Origin: Pseudobdellovibrio sp.
GTDB lineage: Bacteria; Bdellovibrionota; Bdellovibrionia; Bdellovibrionales; Bdellovibrionaceae
Length of the DNA stretch: 7,572 nucleotides
NCBI GenBank assembly: GCA_025449725.1
Contig: JANWIU010000058.1
Coordinates: 1 to 7,572, forward strand
Reading direction: 5' to 3'
The notes beneath the pieces are model-generated. The model did not search any database. It had not been told where the DNA came from and saw only the letters and a program-made list of their open reading frames with translations. Of this stretch, positions 5,723 to 7,572 are shown one piece after another (position 1 is the first letter of the stretch; each line of letters begins with the position of its first letter). A program made the translations under genes and the position numbers.

Positions 5723-7399
5723 CTATAGTTTAAAGGCATCCTGAGTAGCCGGTGAAATGATATCAAGTAAGTTGCTGAAGGTGCTCGCCACTTGCGAAGC
5801 TACAGTCGGGCCATCCGGGCTGTCAACTTTCGCGATATCGCCATTAGATTTATATGTAATTTTTAGCACGCCTACTCCCGGCCGGCTTACAACAGCAGGC
5901 TTTCCGTGGCGCTCTTCGTATTCTATTTTTACAATTTTCTTAGCTTGATCCGTAATTGTAGCGATTCGGCCTTTTAAATCGTAGGTCATTGTAATTTTTT
6001 GGCCATCACTGTTTTCAGCGTAAGTTAAGTTTCCTTTTGAATCATACTTAAATGAATTTGTGACAACGGATAAAACTTTGCCCTTTTCATCAGTCACCGT
6101 GTTTTTAACTGTTGAAAGTTTTTTTGTTGTTGCATCATGAGTGTATTCGTATTTTGAATTAGCACCCTCTTTAGATTTTACTAAACCATCCTGATAGTAT
6201 TCGAAATTGATAACATTATTATTTTTCTTAATGCTGATCGCTTTTCCAAAAACCGGATGGTAAGTGATATCGGTAGTACTGCCATTAATGTTGGTCAGTA
6301 CCCGCGACAAGACAACTTCTCCGCTTGGAAGAAGTTTATGCCAGAATTCATATCGGTTTTTTGTCATCACCTTCTTTTCACATGTTTTAGTCACAGTCGA
6401 CCAATAGTGAAAGCGAGGATCTGATTCAGAAAACTCATACTTATAGGATTCCACACACTTTTCGCGGTCAGTAAATGAAGTGACCCAGTCTTTTAAGTTA
6501 TCGTACTTCAAAGAAATGAAGTTTTTGTCAGGCCAAACAGCTTTGGTCAGATTGTGAAACTCATTATATTCGTAGGTATAGACCTCTTTGTCATTTCGGG
6601 CCCAGGCATTTTTATTCCAGATTAAATCTTCTTGAGAGTTGTATTTGTACTCTGAAATTAATCCGTTCGGACCTGTAATTTGTTTTACTTTTTTATTTGG
6701 AAAGTATTTAAAAAATAATTTGCGTGAGTTGTTGTCTTCGATATTAACCAATAGGTCTTTGTCGTATTCAAACTTCAAAAAGTTAGCGTTTTTATCGTAG
6801 CTGTGGGTTAAACGTCCTTGAGAATCAAAGCGCTGGTTTGTTCCGTCACCCAAAGTGCGGATATAGGCGCCTTTACTGAAAACAACATTTTCAACTTCAA
6901 GGCCGTTGGCCATGAATTTGGTGCCTTCTTTGATCGGGATTGTAACTTTAAATTCGCGCGCAAGATTCGAACGACGGTTATCGTCTTCGAATAATTCACT
7001 TTGTAATCGTTTCAAATAATCTGCAGAAAGACCTTTTTGTTTTGGATCCGCTTTCATTCTGGCAATGATTTGGCTCACTGTATTTTCAATGTCTTTTTTC
7101 TGAATTTCGCGGGGAGAGTACAGCACTTCCTGACCGTCACCACATTCAGAAATCTTTATATTTCCTTCTGAAGTTGTTTCCAGTTTTGTTTCAAAGGAAG
7201 AGCACCATCCAAAACCGAAAATGCCGTTAAAAAGAGTACGGCTTCGGTAAGCACGAACAATTTTTAAATCATAACCCGGTCCCTGAACGTGCATGTCTGT
7301 CCAAACATTTGAATAGCTGGCGCTGTTCATGTCGACTAAGGCATGTGAAGTTGAAACAGATAAAAACAGAAGCAGCGATAGCACCACATTATTCGTCAT
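5723..7399 (-). CDS. Secreted YD-repeat (Rhs-type) protein, Bd0109-like
   Basis: A 558-aa exported protein. The start is ATG 7399 with GGAG 10 nt upstream; the in-frame TTG 36 nt earlier would spoil the signal peptide. Residues 1-20 are a Sec signal ending SHA. Residues ~29-71 (GPGYDLKIVRAYRSRT, GIFGFGWCSSFET) match the opening module that precedes Rhs/YD repeats. A charged, helix-favouring insert (~98-150) follows. YD repeats run from ~184 to ~540, e.g. GDGTNQRFDSQGRLTHSYD, FKYDSKGNLTYAENSDGQK, MTYDLKGRIATITD. It is far shorter than toxin-carrying Rhs proteins, lacks the DPxG-type core boundary, and ends in a ~30-residue tail with no toxin domain. Placed between a Tad pilus gene (16 nt gap) and the small hit-like gene (10 nt gap), it corresponds to Bd0109, reported as periplasmic/secreted, apparently essential, and bound by Bd0108. 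Confidence 0.9.
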   Translation of the reverse strand: MTNNVVLSLLLFLSVSTSHALVDMNSASYSNVWTDMHVQGPGYDLKIVRAYRSRTLFNGIFGFGWCSSFETKLETTSEGNIKISECGDGQEVLYSPREIQKKDIENTVSQIIARMKADPKQKGLSADYLKRLQSELFEDDNRRSNLAREFKVTIPIKEGTKFMANGLEVENVVFSKGAYIRTLGDGTNQRFDSQGRLTHSYDKNANFLKFEYDKDLLVNIEDNNSRKLFFKYFPNKKVKQITGPNGLISEYKYNSQEDLIWNKNAWARNDKEVYTYEYNEFHNLTKAVWPDKNFISLKYDNLKDWVTSFTDREKCVESYKYEFSESDPRFHYWSTVTKTCEKKVMTKNRYEFWHKLLPSGEVVLSRVLTNINGSTTDITYHPVFGKAISIKKNNNVINFEYYQDGLVKSKEGANSKYEYTHDATTKKLSTVKNTVTDEKGKVLSVVTNSFKYDSKGNLTYAENSDGQKITMTYDLKGRIATITDQAKKIVKIEYEERHGKPAVVSRPGVGVLKITYKSNGDIAKVDSPDGPTVASQVASTFSNLLDIISPATQDAFKL

Positions 7400-7415
7400 A
7401 GAAACCAATCTCCAT

Positions 7416-7572
7416 CTACACCTTAATTGTAACAATCTTTTTGATCATCACTCCACCTATTATTTGCAATACCAACATAAGGCCAAGGAGAATGAATCCC
7501 CACATGGTGGTGAACATTGGCTCTATATGACTTGGGTCCAGGAAATAGAAAACTCAGAGTAAAAGGAAGGGG
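7416..7572 (-). pseudogene. tadB: TadB-like Flp-pilus assembly protein, C-terminus, with apparent in-frame TGA
   Basis: Upstream of the YD-repeat gene the minus strand reads FLDPSHIEPMFTTMWG, then a transmembrane helix FILLGLMLVLQIIGGV and KKIVTIKV, ending at TAG 7418-7416. This fits the C-terminus of TadB-type proteins (T2SSF/GspF family), inner-membrane platform proteins of the Tad/Flp pilus, whose last ~45 residues are Pro-x(4)-P/L-L/M-F, a Gly, a membrane helix and a basic end. Going upstream, the frame continues VFYF, then TGA at 7556-7554, then PFLLL to the window edge. The spacing from PF to DP agrees with the family as I remember it, so the TGA seems to replace a sense codon. A frameshift here is the alternative, since another frame reads PLPFTLSFLF. 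TGA is used as a normal stop by the response regulator, so a recoded genome is unlikely. Partial at the window edge; the family call is better supported than the defect. Confidence 0.6.

Noticed and set aside
5723..7399. YD-repeat protein as a polymorphic toxin with the next gene as immunity
   Set aside because: No toxin domain or core boundary is visible, and the downstream product is exported and does not resemble an immunity protein.
7400..7435. TTG-initiated extension of the YD-repeat protein (12 extra residues)
   Set aside because: It adds an Arg-rich stretch before a good signal peptide and overlaps the TadB-like coding end; ATG 7399 is better.
7515..7556. TGA read as tryptophan by a recoded genome
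   Set aside because: The response-regulator gene ends at TGA at a natural receiver C-terminus, with the next gene starting across it, so TGA acts as a stop here.
1..7572. CRISPR array, tRNA, rRNA, insertion sequence or cyclic-di-GMP riboswitch
   Set aside because: I looked for regularly spaced repeats, tRNA-like cloverleafs, transposase frames and the conserved riboswitch core on both strands and saw none.

Overview
The window looks like chromosomal DNA from a Bdellovibrio-type predatory bacterium (Bdellovibrionota). This rests on gene content and order, not on a database search. At the right end, on the minus strand, are the 3' end of a Tad/Flp (type IVb) pilus gene of the TadB family, a secreted YD-repeat protein of 558 aa, and a small secreted Pro/Ala/Gln-rich protein of 116 aa. 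The same order is known from the Bdellovibrio bacteriovorus host-interaction ('hit') locus, where Bd0109 (secreted YD-repeat protein) and Bd0108 (small secreted protein) sit beside Flp-pilus genes and affect pilus extrusion and the switch between prey-dependent and prey-independent growth. By eye the base composition is below the roughly 50% G+C of the HD100 type strain, and the small protein seems longer than Bd0108 as I remember it, so this is probably a related species or strain.

Layout, left to right. (1) 2-976 (+): the C-terminal 60% of GroEL, followed by a run of inverted repeats and an intrinsic terminator. (2) 1263-2375 (+): a predicted lipoprotein of unknown function. It converges, with one base between the stop codons, on (3) 2377-4083 (-): a gene for a secreted or outer-membrane protein (FlgT-C-like domain, linker, beta-barrel-like C-terminus) that is cut in two by a single in-frame TAA. 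(4) Divergent from it, 4215-4604 and 4597-4977 (+): a single-domain CheY-like response regulator overlapping a small membrane-anchored coiled-coil protein. (5) 4988-5176 (-): a 62-aa secreted peptide with its own likely promoter and a terminator lying inside the convergent gene. (6) 5362-7399 (-): the hit-like pair, 116-aa protein and YD-repeat protein, separated by 10 nt. (7) 7416-7572 (-): the TadB-like C-terminus, with an apparent in-frame TGA.

How it fits together: the TadB-like gene, the YD-repeat gene and the hit-like gene are co-oriented with gaps of 16 and 10 nt and no room for strong promoters between them. They probably share transcripts, linking surface-pilus assembly to two exported regulatory proteins. 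The response-regulator pair and the 62-aa peptide may or may not be related to this; only proximity suggests it.

Most notable observations: a perfect 14-bp direct repeat inside the hit-like gene, offset by 36 bp, so recombination would delete exactly 12 codons in frame, resembling the recurrent 42-bp in-frame deletion known in bd0108; and two separate in-frame stop codons that interrupt otherwise coherent reading frames.
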